DNA of 64,000 bases, taken from NCBI GenBank assembly GCA_021783175.1, contig JAJXUF010000001.1:1-64000 (forward strand), given 5' to 3'. Below the pieces are notes generated by a model. The model ran no database searches. It saw only the letters and a list, made by a program, of their open reading frames with translations, and was not told where the DNA came from. The DNA is from Pseudomonadota bacterium (lineage in GTDB: Bacteria > Pseudomonadota > Gammaproteobacteria > Acidiferrobacterales > UBA6901). The position numbers and the translations under genes were made by a program. Shown piece after piece: positions 35,790-45,150 of this stretch. Every line of letters begins with the position of its first letter. Position 1 is the first letter of the stretch.

Positions 35790-36488
35790 CTACCTCGAAT
35801 CTGCCAGCAACCTCTTCAGGGCACGGCCAAATCCGAAAACATAGCGTAATACAAATTTCAGCAAAAGGTAATCGAGCAGGGAGGCCGGGAAGCTTCGACG
35901 GTTAATAAACAGTACGTCGGCATTGGTTCTTGACCATTCAATGCAATAAAAGCCAAGCGCGCGCAGCCTTCGTTTGATCCGCCTTACATCTTCCTCGATT
36001 TTCAGCTCTGGTATGAAATCGTGGAATTCGACGCTGATTTGGCGAATTTTCCTCAGTACATCGTCCGGCGTGGAATCGAACAATGCAATTTCGGCCCCTT
36101 CTATGTCCGCTTTGAGAAGGTCAATTCTTTGCAGCTCCAGGCGACTTATGAGGGTGCCTAGAGTTATCCCCTCGACAACCTGGGTCTGTCTGGCAGAGTG
36201 CGACGCGTCGACCAAAATCGAGTTAGCTTCCGGATTGTCGGAGAGGTACATCTGAAGCGGTCCGTTGTTGGCGGAAATTGCAAAATTATATAGATGCACT
36301 TTTGGCGCTGGTGGTATCGCGGCATACAAGGCGGGTACAGCCTCGATAGCGTGACAGGTGCTGCCGAAAGTTTTCGCGATCCATCCTGAGAACTCACCTT
36401 TGTGAGCGCCAAGATCGAGAACGATAGATTCTTCATCAAGCCCATCGGCTAGCAAATGATGGTTTCTGACAGAGATGACGTTTAGCAA
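35790..36488 (-). CDS. FkbM-family methyltransferase
   Basis: A 232-residue SAM-dependent methyltransferase. Motif I is IVLDLGAHKGEFSGWIAKTFG, followed by the acidic CHAIEAVPALYAAI, and the FkbM-type core LQRIDLLKADIEGAEIALFDS with the family's late KADIEGAE segment. It probably O-methylates a sugar of the polymer. Sits between the flippase and acetyltransferase genes on the same strand. Confidence 0.86.
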   Translation of the reverse strand: MLNVISVRNHHLLADGLDEESIVLDLGAHKGEFSGWIAKTFGSTCHAIEAVPALYAAIPPAPKVHLYNFAISANNGPLQMYLSDNPEANSILVDASHSARQTQVVEGITLGTLISRLELQRIDLLKADIEGAEIALFDSTPDDVLRKIRQISVEFHDFIPELKIEEDVRRIKRRLRALGFYCIEWSRTNADVLFINRRSFPASLLDYLLLKFVLRYVFGFGRALKRLLADSR

Positions 36489-36786
36489 TGATTCCTCCTT
36501 ATGCTTACCCGCTGTGCGTACAGCGATAGAAGCATGGATAGTGGAGCATCTTCCGATTTGAAATTCCGGGCCTGTCTCAACCTACGTTTTCTGTCAAAGC
36601 CGAAAGGCATTGGCTATAGGCTATTAACCGCGCAACCCAATGGGGACCACGGTTCCGCCCGTCCTAGCGATTGCACTCCCCATTTCAAGTGAAGGGTTGG
36701 TTGCATTTTCCCACTGTTGCGACGGGGCGGCTTCATGACCGACCTTGCGACACCAGAGGCGCTACACAATTAGTCACAGACGTGTG
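36489..36786. other. Intergenic region
   Basis: 298 bp between the methyltransferase and acetyltransferase genes. No gene or clear signal seen. Confidence 0.45.
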
Positions 36787-37374
36787 TTATCTCAACTTCA
36801 CATCCTGCGCGAATGTGCCCGAACGGTCATTGATTTTCCGATCGCGCAACCTTGCTGCAGGATTGCCGGTGTATATCCCGAATGGTTCGGTATCCCTGTG
36901 GAGAACGCTAGCAACTGTAAGCACAGAGCCTTGGCGGACATGGAGGCCCGGACAGACTATGGATTGTGCACCGATCCAAACCCCGTCATCGATGCGAATT
37001 TCTCCAAGAATCAGCTTGAATGCCGGGTCTTTGTAATCATGATTCCCAGTTAACAGATATGCTCCCTGGGACAGGCACACATTCGAGCCGATCCGCACCC
37101 ATGTGAGATTGTCTATCCATACTCCTTCGCCAATCCAGACATGATCGCCGACTGCAAGAAACCAGGGATACTTGATGTTGACACGGGGTTTGACGCGGAC
37201 CCCAATTCCTATCGTGGCGCCGAACAATCTCAGTATCCAGCATTTTATGGTCGACCCAGGGAGGAGCCAGGAGTTAAACAAGAGAGCATTGAGCGCATAC
37301 CACAACGACCGCTTCCAGAGCCTGCCGCCAGGATCATAACCTTGCTTATCGTAATTGGACAAATTGACGGACAT
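36787..37374 (-). CDS. WcaF-like hexapeptide acetyltransferase
   Basis: About 195 residues with left-handed beta-helix hexapeptide repeats (IGIGVRVKPRVNIKYPWFLAVGD, VWIGEGVWIDNLTWVRIGSNVCLSQGAYLLTGNHDYKD, IDDGVWIGAQSIVCPGLHVRQGS) and the GNPAAR closing motif. The N-terminal RSLWYALNALLFNSWLLPGS is typical of colanic-acid WcaF-type proteins. It would transfer acetyl groups from acetyl-CoA to the polymer's sugars; the His in TGNHDYKD is the likely base. The start at 37374 has GGAG upstream. Confidence 0.88.
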   Translation of the reverse strand: MSVNLSNYDKQGYDPGGRLWKRSLWYALNALLFNSWLLPGSTIKCWILRLFGATIGIGVRVKPRVNIKYPWFLAVGDHVWIGEGVWIDNLTWVRIGSNVCLSQGAYLLTGNHDYKDPAFKLILGEIRIDDGVWIGAQSIVCPGLHVRQGSVLTVASVLHRDTEPFGIYTGNPAARLRDRKINDRSGTFAQDVKLR

Positions 37375-37476
37375 CGATCTATTCTCCGCTGGAGTCGCCG
37401 GATTCCGGTCCGGGTATCCCTGCAACTCATTTCACCACGCAATAAAAAGCATGATCAATCCGTTACGTTGTCGGCG

Positions 37477-38703
37477 TCACCTGCACACCGAGCGCGTGAC
37501 ACCTCGAATTATCTTCTCTGCATGTAAGCGAGGATTGTAGCGTTCACGAATCACAGTTCTGCACGCCTCTGCCATTGCCTGTTTCTTAGGAAAGGGAAAT
37601 ATCGCTTCGCTGATTTTTGCTGTCATATCGGCGACATCGTTGCATCGATAGTAGAATCCGGTAATACCCTCCTGGACCGCTTCCCATTCGGGACCATGCT
37701 GAGTAACATCGTCATGAATTAGTACCGGTGTGCCGAACGCCATCGCGTGCATTATGGACAGCCCAGCTGCAGACGGGATCACCGCCAGATCGCTTGCAGC
37801 CAGATATAGGCCGATTTGCCGCTCGTCATAAACTGGGCCGAGAAAATGCACCTGCTTGGTAATGCCTTCGTCGGATGCGATACCGACCAGGACAGATTTT
37901 TCACTTCCGTCGCCAATAAAAGCTGCATGCACTGCGTGCCCGTGCCTTCGCAGCTGTCCGATCGCCCGTATTAGAAGATCCAGCCGCTTTTCCGGCTGAA
38001 GCCTGCCGGTAAAGATGACCAAGCCTTCACTGTCGGCGACGTTGAGCGACGTCCGCCATGATTTAATGTCATGCTGCGAGATTTGCTGGTCAATCCGCTC
38101 TTGTTGGTCATAGTCAAGGGAATTATGCACAACATGCAGTACCTCCGGATTGAGTCCGGCTTGCACCAGCAAGTCTTTCGCATAATTGCTGTATAAGAGG
38201 TGGCCAGCAGCAAGGCGGTAGAACAGCCTTCTCAGCAGCCATTTCGGTCCATGTTCGAATTTCCTGATGCCGTGACCCCAGAATAGGACCCGCATTCCGA
38301 AAAGTCTGCCGTAAATGGCAAGAATCCAGGCGGTCAAAGAATAAACGGAACCTTCGGCAATCAATGCGATGGGACGTGTCCGGATGGCGTAAAGAATTGC
38401 ACCAGGCTGGAAAGTCAGATATTTGCGAAATAAAAGCGGTATGCGCCATGTTTTCGCGGACCGAACCCGAATGTCGTGGCGCGAGTTTTTGTCCAGAACC
38501 TGGAGATAAGGACCGAACCAGCCGAGATCCGCGACGCAAGTGAAGCGTAGCGATCGCTCCTGTGTCAAGATTTGGAACAGACGCTGGCGATAATGCGGGA
38601 TACATGTCTGTTGGATCATTACATGTGGAGGCTGCACGGCATCTTCCTTCGCAGCTCTCGATTGCTGTCTGTGAATTGGCAGTGCATCGTCTCGGAGAGT
38701 CAT
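37477..38703 (-). CDS. Glycosyltransferase family 4 protein
   Basis: About 408 residues: acceptor domain with ILAIYGRLFGMRVLFWGHGIRKFE, then LVIFTGRLQPEKRLDLLIRAIGQL, AFIGDGSEKSVL, VHFLGPVYDERQIGLYLAASDLAVIPSAAGLSIMHAMAFGTPVL. The N-terminal 28 residues before MIQQTCIPHYRQRLF are variable, so translation could start at 38619. Belongs to the polysaccharide cluster; specificity unknown. Confidence 0.86.
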   Translation of the reverse strand: MTLRDDALPIHRQQSRAAKEDAVQPPHVMIQQTCIPHYRQRLFQILTQERSLRFTCVADLGWFGPYLQVLDKNSRHDIRVRSAKTWRIPLLFRKYLTFQPGAILYAIRTRPIALIAEGSVYSLTAWILAIYGRLFGMRVLFWGHGIRKFEHGPKWLLRRLFYRLAAGHLLYSNYAKDLLVQAGLNPEVLHVVHNSLDYDQQERIDQQISQHDIKSWRTSLNVADSEGLVIFTGRLQPEKRLDLLIRAIGQLRRHGHAVHAAFIGDGSEKSVLVGIASDEGITKQVHFLGPVYDERQIGLYLAASDLAVIPSAAGLSIMHAMAFGTPVLIHDDVTQHGPEWEAVQEGITGFYYRCNDVADMTAKISEAIFPFPKKQAMAEACRTVIRERYNPRLHAEKIIRGVTRSVCR

Positions 38704-38713
38704 GGTCGCCGCG

Positions 38714-39994
38714 TCATGTCCGACTGCGCTGTTGCATGATTCCGAGAAGAAAAATCAGAGAAGTAGGGTTTCCCATATTGAGCAGATATCGCTCAAACAC
38801 CGCAATTATCAGGTAACCAATGCATATGCCAAGAAGTATGGTGCCAGACCACATGGTATCGGCCTGCTTGGTTTGCCGAAGCAGATTTCTTAGGCCAGCA
38901 GCAACAAAATAGAAAACTGCCAACGTTCCAAACAAACCGATCTCGGCGAACATGGCTATGTAGCCATTATGGGAAGATGATTCTACTGTTATGAAATGTT
39001 CGTGGGCCCGGAATCCGACACCGACTATGGGATGGCTCAGAAATAGCGCCCAAGTGGCAGTCCAGGCTTCCAGTCTCCCCGTTGCGCCGGTTCCGATGCC
39101 CCGATAGCGGTTGTGAATGGCAAAGAAGGATTCTGCGTGATGCACAATCGCATCGAGGTTCAGAATCGCAATTATGCCGACTGCTGCCGACCAGAAAAAT
39201 ATTGTGATCAAACGCCGTGAGCTTCCTGCCTTGGTGCGAATAAAGAGCACAATCAGAATCGCCACCAAACTGGCCAGCGCTGCAGACCGAGAATCGGTGA
39301 GAATCAGAACCATGACTGTTGGTGCCATGATGCATATCCGCAGCCATGTGCGGCGAATCGCAAAGGCAGCGGTGATTGCCGACATCGAGACAAGTCCGAT
39401 GGAGTTCGGATTGAGAATTCCCTTGCCGTTGCCCAGCCGAACGCCTGGTACATAGTCATAGGCCGCAAACGCCACAAGAGCGATCATTGCGCAGAATGCA
39501 TAGATCTTGAATCCGGTCTCGTACTGGGCTGGCGTAAGGGCTGAGTTGAATTGAAGCGACAGAAACAACGCGCCCAGGGTCAGAAAGTAATATGACACCG
39601 ATATCAGCGGAATGGGGCTGACAAAAACGGAGGCGCCGGCGAATGCCATGAACACGGTAAGGGCGACCTTGACATCGGTATCAATCCTTTTCGGAAAGAA
39701 CCTGTTGCGGCTGAAAGTGAAGTACAGTACTGGCCACAATCCGGCCGAAGCCAGAAGGGCATCGAGAAAATCAACCTCGCGCAAGAAAATTCGCGCAAGT
39801 GCACTCGTTACGAATACACCGGCGAGCCACAGGCCCAGGACATACCCCGTTGTCCTGGAAATGCGCCGGCGTTTCGGCAATGGCACCGGGGCAACGGCGG
39901 ATTGTGTTGGGGCCCTGGGTTGGGGCGGCATCATCTGGATCTCATTGGGTTCTGGATTTTCTCTTTTTGTCGCTCGCTGCCAAAATTGGGCCAC
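38714..39994 (-). CDS. O-antigen ligase/polymerase family membrane protein
   Basis: A 426-residue protein with about ten hydrophobic helices. The Wzy_C/O-antigen-ligase signature is visible in GIGTGATGRLEAWTATWALFLSHPIVGVGFRAHEHF and ESSSHNGYIAMFAEIGLFG, including the His that follows the large periplasmic loop. It would polymerise repeat units or ligate the finished chain in the periplasm. The first 20 residues are polar; a start at 39934 is possible. Confidence 0.82.
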   Translation of the reverse strand: MAQFWQRATKRENPEPNEIQMMPPQPRAPTQSAVAPVPLPKRRRISRTTGYVLGLWLAGVFVTSALARIFLREVDFLDALLASAGLWPVLYFTFSRNRFFPKRIDTDVKVALTVFMAFAGASVFVSPIPLISVSYYFLTLGALFLSLQFNSALTPAQYETGFKIYAFCAMIALVAFAAYDYVPGVRLGNGKGILNPNSIGLVSMSAITAAFAIRRTWLRICIMAPTVMVLILTDSRSAALASLVAILIVLFIRTKAGSSRRLITIFFWSAAVGIIAILNLDAIVHHAESFFAIHNRYRGIGTGATGRLEAWTATWALFLSHPIVGVGFRAHEHFITVESSSHNGYIAMFAEIGLFGTLAVFYFVAAGLRNLLRQTKQADTMWSGTILLGICIGYLIIAVFERYLLNMGNPTSLIFLLGIMQQRSRT

Positions 39995-40073
39995 AACCGC
40001 ATATCCGGATAACTCTTGCGCATGGTTGTTGGCCTAATGTGCTGGCGCAGCCGCAGTTCAGAATTCAATACTA

Positions 40074-41324
40074 CTAACAGTTTTTCAGCAACTCCCGCCA
40101 TGCGGCGGTAGCCTTGCGACGGCTGAACTGCGTTTCGAACGCCCGTCTCGCATTGGCGCCCAGGCGCGACCGGAGCGACTCGTCGTTGCGCAGCAGTTGC
40201 AGATTTGTACAAAGATTGGCGAAGTCTCCGATTTCCACCGCAAATCCACAATCTTCGCGCAACAGGATCGAAGCTATTTCTCCGGATTTCTGGCCTATGA
40301 AAATCGTCGGCAGACCGACCGCGGCAATGCCATAAAACTTGCTTGGGACTATCATGCCTTCAAGCTGGGGTTTTAGGGAAATGAGATGCACGTCCGCTGC
40401 AGAAAGGCTCTGGGCCAGCTTATCCCGCGGTTGATAGGGTCTAAATACGAAGTTCCGCAGGCCTCTCTTTGCAACGTTGGTTTTCAGCCTGTCCAGTTGG
40501 GCCCCGCCGCCAACGATCAAGAAAATGATCGCCGAGTCCTCCCTGAGGGATTCGGCTGCGGCAAGCATGGTATCGAATTCGTGCGCGCGTCCGAGGTTTC
40601 CGGAATATCCCACGACGAACCTGTCCCTGAGCCCCCATTCAATGCGCAGGGGATTGCCGTGCGCCGGCACCGGAACCAGTTCCTGTTCATCGGCCCAGTT
40701 CGGAATGATTTTAATTCTGTCCCGTCCCACTTTCTGGTTTGCAAGGCATTCTGCCATCAGTTCCCCGAGGGCCACATTCATGACCGCTGTTCTGAGCGAC
40801 ATGTTGCGAATCCGGCGTATCAGCCTGAACGCAAACCCGTTCACGCCTTTGATGTTGAGAGCGGCTGCGACTTCGGGAAACAAGTCTTGGACCCAGTTTA
40901 TGAACCTGGCGGATCGCATCCTCGTGGCAATCGCAACAACCGCGGAAATCAGCGGCGGGTCGGTCTTGGCGACAACGAGATCTTCCCGGTCAACAAGTCT
41001 CAGCAGACGCATTCCAGCACTCAGATAGAAAGTCAGATAGTCCAACGCGCGGCCCAATAAACGACCGCGTCCGAAGCGGGTTGCCCAGATCCGATGGATT
41101 TTCACATCATTGATCGACTCCGTTGAAGGAAGGAGGGTGCTGGGGTCGTCATAAAGCTGACGACCCGTCACGATGTGCACATTGACGCCATCTTTTGCGA
41201 GGTCAAACGCAAGATCGGACAGCATCTGGCTTGTCGCGGAAAAATCGGGATAAAAATATCTGTTTACGAAGATGATTTTGCGCACGGTCTCGCCGGAATT
41301 ATCAATTTGTGGTTCGTAGGGCAA
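40074..41324 (-). CDS. Glycosyltransferase family 4 protein (WcaI-like)
   Basis: A 416-residue GT-B enzyme with the WcaI-type N-terminus KIIFVNRYFYPDFSATSQMLSDLAFDLA and NWVQDLFPEVAAALNIKG, then VGYSGNLGRAHEFDTMLAAAESL, VGGGAQLDRLKTNV, and the donor block LISLKPQLEGMIVPSKFYGIAAVGLPTIFIG. Its start overlaps the end of the TIGR03790 gene by 23 bp, indicating co-transcription. Confidence 0.86.
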   Translation of the reverse strand: MPYEPQIDNSGETVRKIIFVNRYFYPDFSATSQMLSDLAFDLAKDGVNVHIVTGRQLYDDPSTLLPSTESINDVKIHRIWATRFGRGRLLGRALDYLTFYLSAGMRLLRLVDREDLVVAKTDPPLISAVVAIATRMRSARFINWVQDLFPEVAAALNIKGVNGFAFRLIRRIRNMSLRTAVMNVALGELMAECLANQKVGRDRIKIIPNWADEQELVPVPAHGNPLRIEWGLRDRFVVGYSGNLGRAHEFDTMLAAAESLREDSAIIFLIVGGGAQLDRLKTNVAKRGLRNFVFRPYQPRDKLAQSLSAADVHLISLKPQLEGMIVPSKFYGIAAVGLPTIFIGQKSGEIASILLREDCGFAVEIGDFANLCTNLQLLRNDESLRSRLGANARRAFETQFSRRKATAAWRELLKNC

Positions 41325-42381
41325 ACGGCGACGCTAATGGCTCGCCAATGAATATGCCCTGGCCAGGCATTGCCACACTCTTCCAGTAGGCCTCGATCAA
41401 GGTTTCTCCTTCCAGGTACTTGCGAATCACAATGCCGGGACTCGGAAATTTGTCTGCAATATTGCACGATTCGGTTACTGCTCCGTAACTCGCCGTAGCT
41501 CCGGCACGAAGCCAGGCAAGGCTGCTCATCTGTGGACTGTCAATGAGTCTCCCACCTGCGGAAGTCAGATGGTCTGCGATCGCTCCTGGCAAAAACCGGT
41601 CAGTCTGTAGCGCCTCGACATTTGGAACGCCAGTGAAGTAGAAGAGAACATCCTTTCTGTTTTGGATGTAGTCCGCCTTCACGATACGAAGCCTGATTTT
41701 CTTGCCAAACTGCCCAACTAGCATCGGAAACAAGTCAGCACGCGCATTGCGGTTCTTGTCGGATGTGCTTACCAAATAGCCGGTGCCCCGCGGAAACGTT
41801 CCGTCCGCCGCGACGCCGCGATCAATCAGGGCTTTGACTTCCGCGAAATCGAGCCCGGCCAGTGCCATGGTAGGGCGAATGCGAAAATCCATATAGGGCT
41901 TGCGGCTGGATGAATCGAAATAGGAGTCGTATTTTGTTGGTCGGCAACCGGATGCGCAAAATGCAGAATCGAAACCCGCTGCAAACGCCGTGGTTATCGA
42001 CATGCAGGCCACGCGGTAGGGTGCCGCCCACGTGAGGGCGTAGGCCTGGACCGATGGCGGGGTCTGCAAATCCACGACAGCCTTGATCCGCTGGAATTCT
42101 GTGCGCGACATTACCGGTGCGCCAGGTCTGAATCGGACATGAATAATATTTGCTGGCGGAATGTTCCGCCGGACCTTGTAGTACTCACCGATGCGTCTGC
42201 TCAGGGGATCACTGTCGTTCACAATAACAGCGATGTCACCTGGTCCGATACCCCGCGCTGGTTGCCCCGCGTTCAGGGGAAAACGATCCCTGGCTGTAGC
42301 GGCAACGCCCTGAAAACTCGAAACAAAAAGAAAGAGCACAAGGCATCCCGTGCGCAGTAACGTGGTTGACTTGGTTCGCAT
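41302..42381 (-). CDS. TIGR03790 family protein
   Basis: About 359 residues with a signal peptide (LLRTGCLVLFLFVSSFQGVAA). Family blocks: IAVIVNDSDPLSRRIGEYYKVRRNIP with NIIHVRF, QAYALTWAAPYRV, LVSTSDKNRNARADLF-type segment, and the strongly conserved end SSLAWLRAGATASYGAV, IRKYLEGETLIEAYWKSVAMPGQGIFIGEPLASPF. The family is uncharacterised but known to occur only in genomes with exosortase, which fits this locus. Start at 42381 begins just before the signal peptide; a longer frame to 42546 is not supported. Confidence 0.88.
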   Translation of the reverse strand: MRTKSTTLLRTGCLVLFLFVSSFQGVAATARDRFPLNAGQPARGIGPGDIAVIVNDSDPLSRRIGEYYKVRRNIPPANIIHVRFRPGAPVMSRTEFQRIKAVVDLQTPPSVQAYALTWAAPYRVACMSITTAFAAGFDSAFCASGCRPTKYDSYFDSSSRKPYMDFRIRPTMALAGLDFAEVKALIDRGVAADGTFPRGTGYLVSTSDKNRNARADLFPMLVGQFGKKIRLRIVKADYIQNRKDVLFYFTGVPNVEALQTDRFLPGAIADHLTSAGGRLIDSPQMSSLAWLRAGATASYGAVTESCNIADKFPSPGIVIRKYLEGETLIEAYWKSVAMPGQGIFIGEPLASPFALRTTN

Positions 42382-42675
42382 TGAATGCGTAGTATACTCT
42401 TTGGGCCAATAAACAAAATTAATCAGTCTGGCCCGCGCCTTGCCATCCGAGCCTTGGGCATGATGGCATTTGCAGAACGACGAAGCCGTAGTAAGTAGTG
42501 ATGATCCTGCGCGTTGGAAGCGGTGAGTTCTTTTCGCAGGCGTCATGGATCGTCTCGGTTCATCGCCGGAAACGGCGATGCAGATTTACCGAGCGTAACC
42601 AAGCATCTGCGGAAAAAATTGCAGGTATAAGAGGACGCCCCACCACCATCAATTGATGAAGAGGAGAGAACAAAG

Positions 42676-43296
42676 ATGTCTACTACCACAGACAAAGTCG
42701 CACAGCTCGACACTAAACAGCTGGAAAAGTTCATCGATTTACGCCTAGCGGAAGTATTGCCCAAAAAGCTTGCTGAGATTGAATCCAACAAGACACCTAG
42801 CATGGCCCTCATTGCAACGAAGGGCACTCTCGACTGGGCATATCCACCCTTCATTCTGGCATCTACCGGCGCTGCCCTGGGGTGGGATGTCAAAGTGTTC
42901 TTCACCTTCTACGGGTTGCTCCTCCTCAAGAAGGAAATCGAAGCGGAAGTGAGCCCGCTTGGCAATCCGGCGATGCCGATGAAAATGCCGTTTGGCCCCA
43001 AGTGGTTCCAGAATTTTGTCTGGCCAATGCCCAATTTGCTTATGGCCGGCGTTCCGGGTTTCGAAAAGGTCGCGACCAGCCTCATGAAAAAGACATTCAA
43101 GAACAAGGGTGTCGCATCCGTTAAGGAGCTTCGGGACCTGTGCATTGAAGCTGGCGTCGAGATGATCGCATGCCAGATGACGGTTGATGTGTTCGGATTC
43201 AACAAGGAAGACTTCATTCCCGAGGTAAAGGACTACGTGGGCGCCGCGTCATTCCTGCCCATCGCGTCCAAATCGGACGTCAGTCTGTTTATCTAG
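42676..43296 (+). CDS. DsrE-family sulfur-carrier protein (DsrE2/DsrE3-like)
   Basis: A 206-residue protein of the DsrE/DsrF/DrsH-like family. Conserved parts: MALIATKGTLDWAYPPFILASTGAALG, then VKVFFTFYGLLLLKK, and the Cys-containing IEAGVEMIACQMTVDVFGFNKEDFI. In sulfur oxidisers, such proteins work with TusA and rhodanese in handing sulfur to sHdr or Dsr enzymes; the Cys in ACQMTVDV is the candidate persulfide site. A good GAGGAG precedes the start. It stands alone, 37 kb from the lbpA cluster, and is followed by a hairpin, so is likely a single-gene unit. Confidence 0.85.
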   Translation: MSTTTDKVAQLDTKQLEKFIDLRLAEVLPKKLAEIESNKTPSMALIATKGTLDWAYPPFILASTGAALGWDVKVFFTFYGLLLLKKEIEAEVSPLGNPAMPMKMPFGPKWFQNFVWPMPNLLMAGVPGFEKVATSLMKKTFKNKGVASVKELRDLCIEAGVEMIACQMTVDVFGFNKEDFIPEVKDYVGAASFLPIASKSDVSLFI

Positions 43297-43322
43297 AATC
43301 AGCAGTCAGCAAGCCCGATAAT

Positions 43323-43360
43323 TCGCACGCTATGCCAGGTAATTGTCGCATAGCGTGCGA
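43323..43360. terminator. Hairpin after the dsrE-like gene
   Basis: Perfect 12-bp inverted repeat TCGCACGCTATG (43323-43334) and CATAGCGTGCGA (43349-43360) with a 14-nt loop, 26 bp after the stop. Terminator-like, though no T-run follows. Confidence 0.6.
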
Positions 43361-43920
43361 TCGGCTCGCCCGTGTCCGAAAGGAAGACAGCGCCCTCAAG
43401 GATCCTTTTGATTGCGCCTCAAAGCAGTCTGGCCAGTGCCCGCTCCCGTAAGTTTTGCCCGAGAACACTTGTTACCACCGGGATTCTCAAAATAGGCCAG
43501 TCTTACCGTCCCGCGCGCGTATTTTGCCTTCAGTCAACATGCTAAGCGCCTCCTGCTCTGCGAACAGTAGCGAATGCCGAAGTGTCACGGTCCGGCAATT
43601 ATGTGTTCACGGTCGCAAGATCGTAATTACTGCGTCGCCGACTGGCATGAGTGTCGCGGTGACGGGAAGATTGCCGACGCCATCCTCGATCAGACAGATT
43701 GCTACACGCAACCCGTCGATTTTTGATGCCAGTGAATCGCTGTGCAAAGGTCATTCATCGTTGAGGAGCGACAGAACGTCTGGTAATTAGCCAGACTGCG
43801 CGCGCTATTTTGTGCATGAACGTGCCCGCCATCACTGGATCGTTTGTCGGTTCTGGTCGGAATATGCAGCAAATGCCGCGAGACACAGCATCAAGTTCAG
43901 AAATGGATGAGGAGTCTTGA
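43361..43920. other. Intergenic region
   Basis: 560 bp between the dsrE-like hairpin and a small ORF. Only short open stretches without ribosome-binding sites are seen. Confidence 0.45.
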
Positions 43921-44100
43921 ATGGACAGCTGCGCGTTCTATACATTGAGGTCGACGTTGAAATCATCGTATGTGATAGGACAGGACTATCCATTCTGTTT
44001 CAGCAACGATGACTTTATCCTTGAACCGAAGGAGTGGTCCCTAACGACCTGTTTCAATCAGTTTCAGCAACTTCGGCCACGCCTATTTTTCGAGAACTAA
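43921..44100 (+). CDS. Small protein of unknown function (59 residues)
   Basis: ATG at 43921 preceded by GATGAGGAGTCTTGA, a well-placed Shine-Dalgarno. The product starts MDSCAFYTLRSTLKSSYVIG and continues QDYPFCFSNDDFILEPKEW, ending LRPRLFFEN. It has two Cys residues and no signal peptide or membrane helix. A hairpin begins 3 bp after the stop. The combination of signal, ORF and hairpin suggests a real small transcript, but no family is recognised and the upstream part of the neighbouring unknown gene could once have been joined to it. Confidence 0.45.
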   Translation: MDSCAFYTLRSTLKSSYVIGQDYPFCFSNDDFILEPKEWSLTTCFNQFQQLRPRLFFEN

Positions 44101-44102
44101 CA

Positions 44103-44123
44103 CCGACTGTAATTGGCAGTCGG
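44103..44123 (+). terminator. Hairpin after the small ORF
   Basis: CCGACTG (44103-44109), 7-nt loop, CAGTCGG (44117-44123). Lies directly after the stop of the 59-residue ORF. Confidence 0.45.
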
Positions 44124-44385
44124 CACCCAATGTAGTGTTTCTGTGCTGGGCCCACGCGTTCTTTAGCTTTGCCAGGTTCACTCTGCGGCCAGGCCCCATT
44201 GTCGTTGATCGCTGCAGGCAGACCATCGCTTTTCCCGGCCCCCGTGCGCTAGCCTCACCGAAGTTGTCGGTCAATTCATGCAGTCGATCTGTTGCCGAGG
44301 CATGGCAAATAGCCAAAAGAATTTCCGGGGGGTAGAAGTCCGTTGCTGCTGCTAGCTGCGAGCCCCTGTCTGTCGGAGGCAATGC

Positions 44386-45150
44386 ATGATAACAGATGAG
44401 GAAGGACGGCTTTTCTATCAAAGTCAGCCTGAGCGAGGTGCCTACGGGGGGTTTGGCTCGCTTCAGATCTACAGGGGCAGGTCGCCTGGTTCTTGGAGAG
44501 ACGCGCATCCTGGAGGATGGCAGCGTCACCATGCAGTCTTTAATCAATTCGGTGCCATCCCGGAATATTGCTTTTATTGTTACAAGATATTGATCACGCC
44601 ACGCACGGTGATCGAACTTTTCAAACTCCCGTTAGTATTTGACAGGATTTTGCTTCCTGACAATAACTCGCGAAAATGCATGGCGGAGGGAAGGGAAGAT
44701 TGTGCTGGTACGTACAAAGGGTTTGTTTACTGCAGGGAAATTGACGAAGCTAAATTGGTCAAGGGCATCGTGCGGGAAATCGCTGCAGCCGGGATTTCGC
44801 CAGATGTTCATATTGCTATGAAGCGAGGTTGCTCGGAATTTTCACAGGCCTACCAGAGATTTTCGCCAAAAAAGCCTGGCATCGTGCCAATGAAGTACGC
44901 CGAGGACTGGCGCGCCCATGAAGAATTCGTCGACCAGCATACCGATTTTCATGCCGCTACTTTTAATGTTTGGACGGATAAGAAGACAACCTATGATCCT
45001 GCAGAAGTCTATGCCATGCAATATTGGCCCAGCTATGCGGCCACGATCGGCGACAATAGTTACCTCAGAATTGCGGGACGCACCTTGGTGCCGCTGCCCC
45101 AACTGAAGCGCCGTTCTCTTACATTCAAAGCGCCGCAGCCCCACCTGTAA
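44386..45150 (+). CDS. Conserved hypothetical protein with CxxC motif
   Basis: 254 residues from the first ATG. The part from about residue 55 reads as a genuine protein: FGAIPEYCFYCYKILITPRTVIELFKLPLVFDRILLP, NNSRKCMAEGREDCAGTYKGFVYCREIDEAK, RGCSEFSQAYQRF, and a C-terminal AVYAMQYWPSYAATIGDN-like block (AEVYAMQYWPSYAATIGDN). The CxxC in YCFYCYK plus further cysteines may bind metal. The first 50 residues are less convincing, so the true start is uncertain and a frameshift upstream is possible. I cannot assign a function. Confidence 0.55.
   Translation: MITDEEGRLFYQSQPERGAYGGFGSLQIYRGRSPGSWRDAHPGGWQRHHAVFNQFGAIPEYCFYCYKILITPRTVIELFKLPLVFDRILLPDNNSRKCMAEGREDCAGTYKGFVYCREIDEAKLVKGIVREIAAAGISPDVHIAMKRGCSEFSQAYQRFSPKKPGIVPMKYAEDWRAHEEFVDQHTDFHAATFNVWTDKKTTYDPAEVYAMQYWPSYAATIGDNSYLRIAGRTLVPLPQLKRRSLTFKAPQPHL

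Noticed and set aside
42381..42420. TATACT hexamer before the TIGR03790 gene as a sigma-70 -10 box
   Set aside because: It lies only about 10 bp from the start codon, leaving no room for a ribosome-binding site, and the -35 match is poor.
44083..44547. 154-codon minus-strand open frame opposite the small ORF and the unknown CxxC gene
   Set aside because: No recognised family or ribosome-binding site, and it conflicts with better-supported plus-strand ORFs. I could not exclude it fully.
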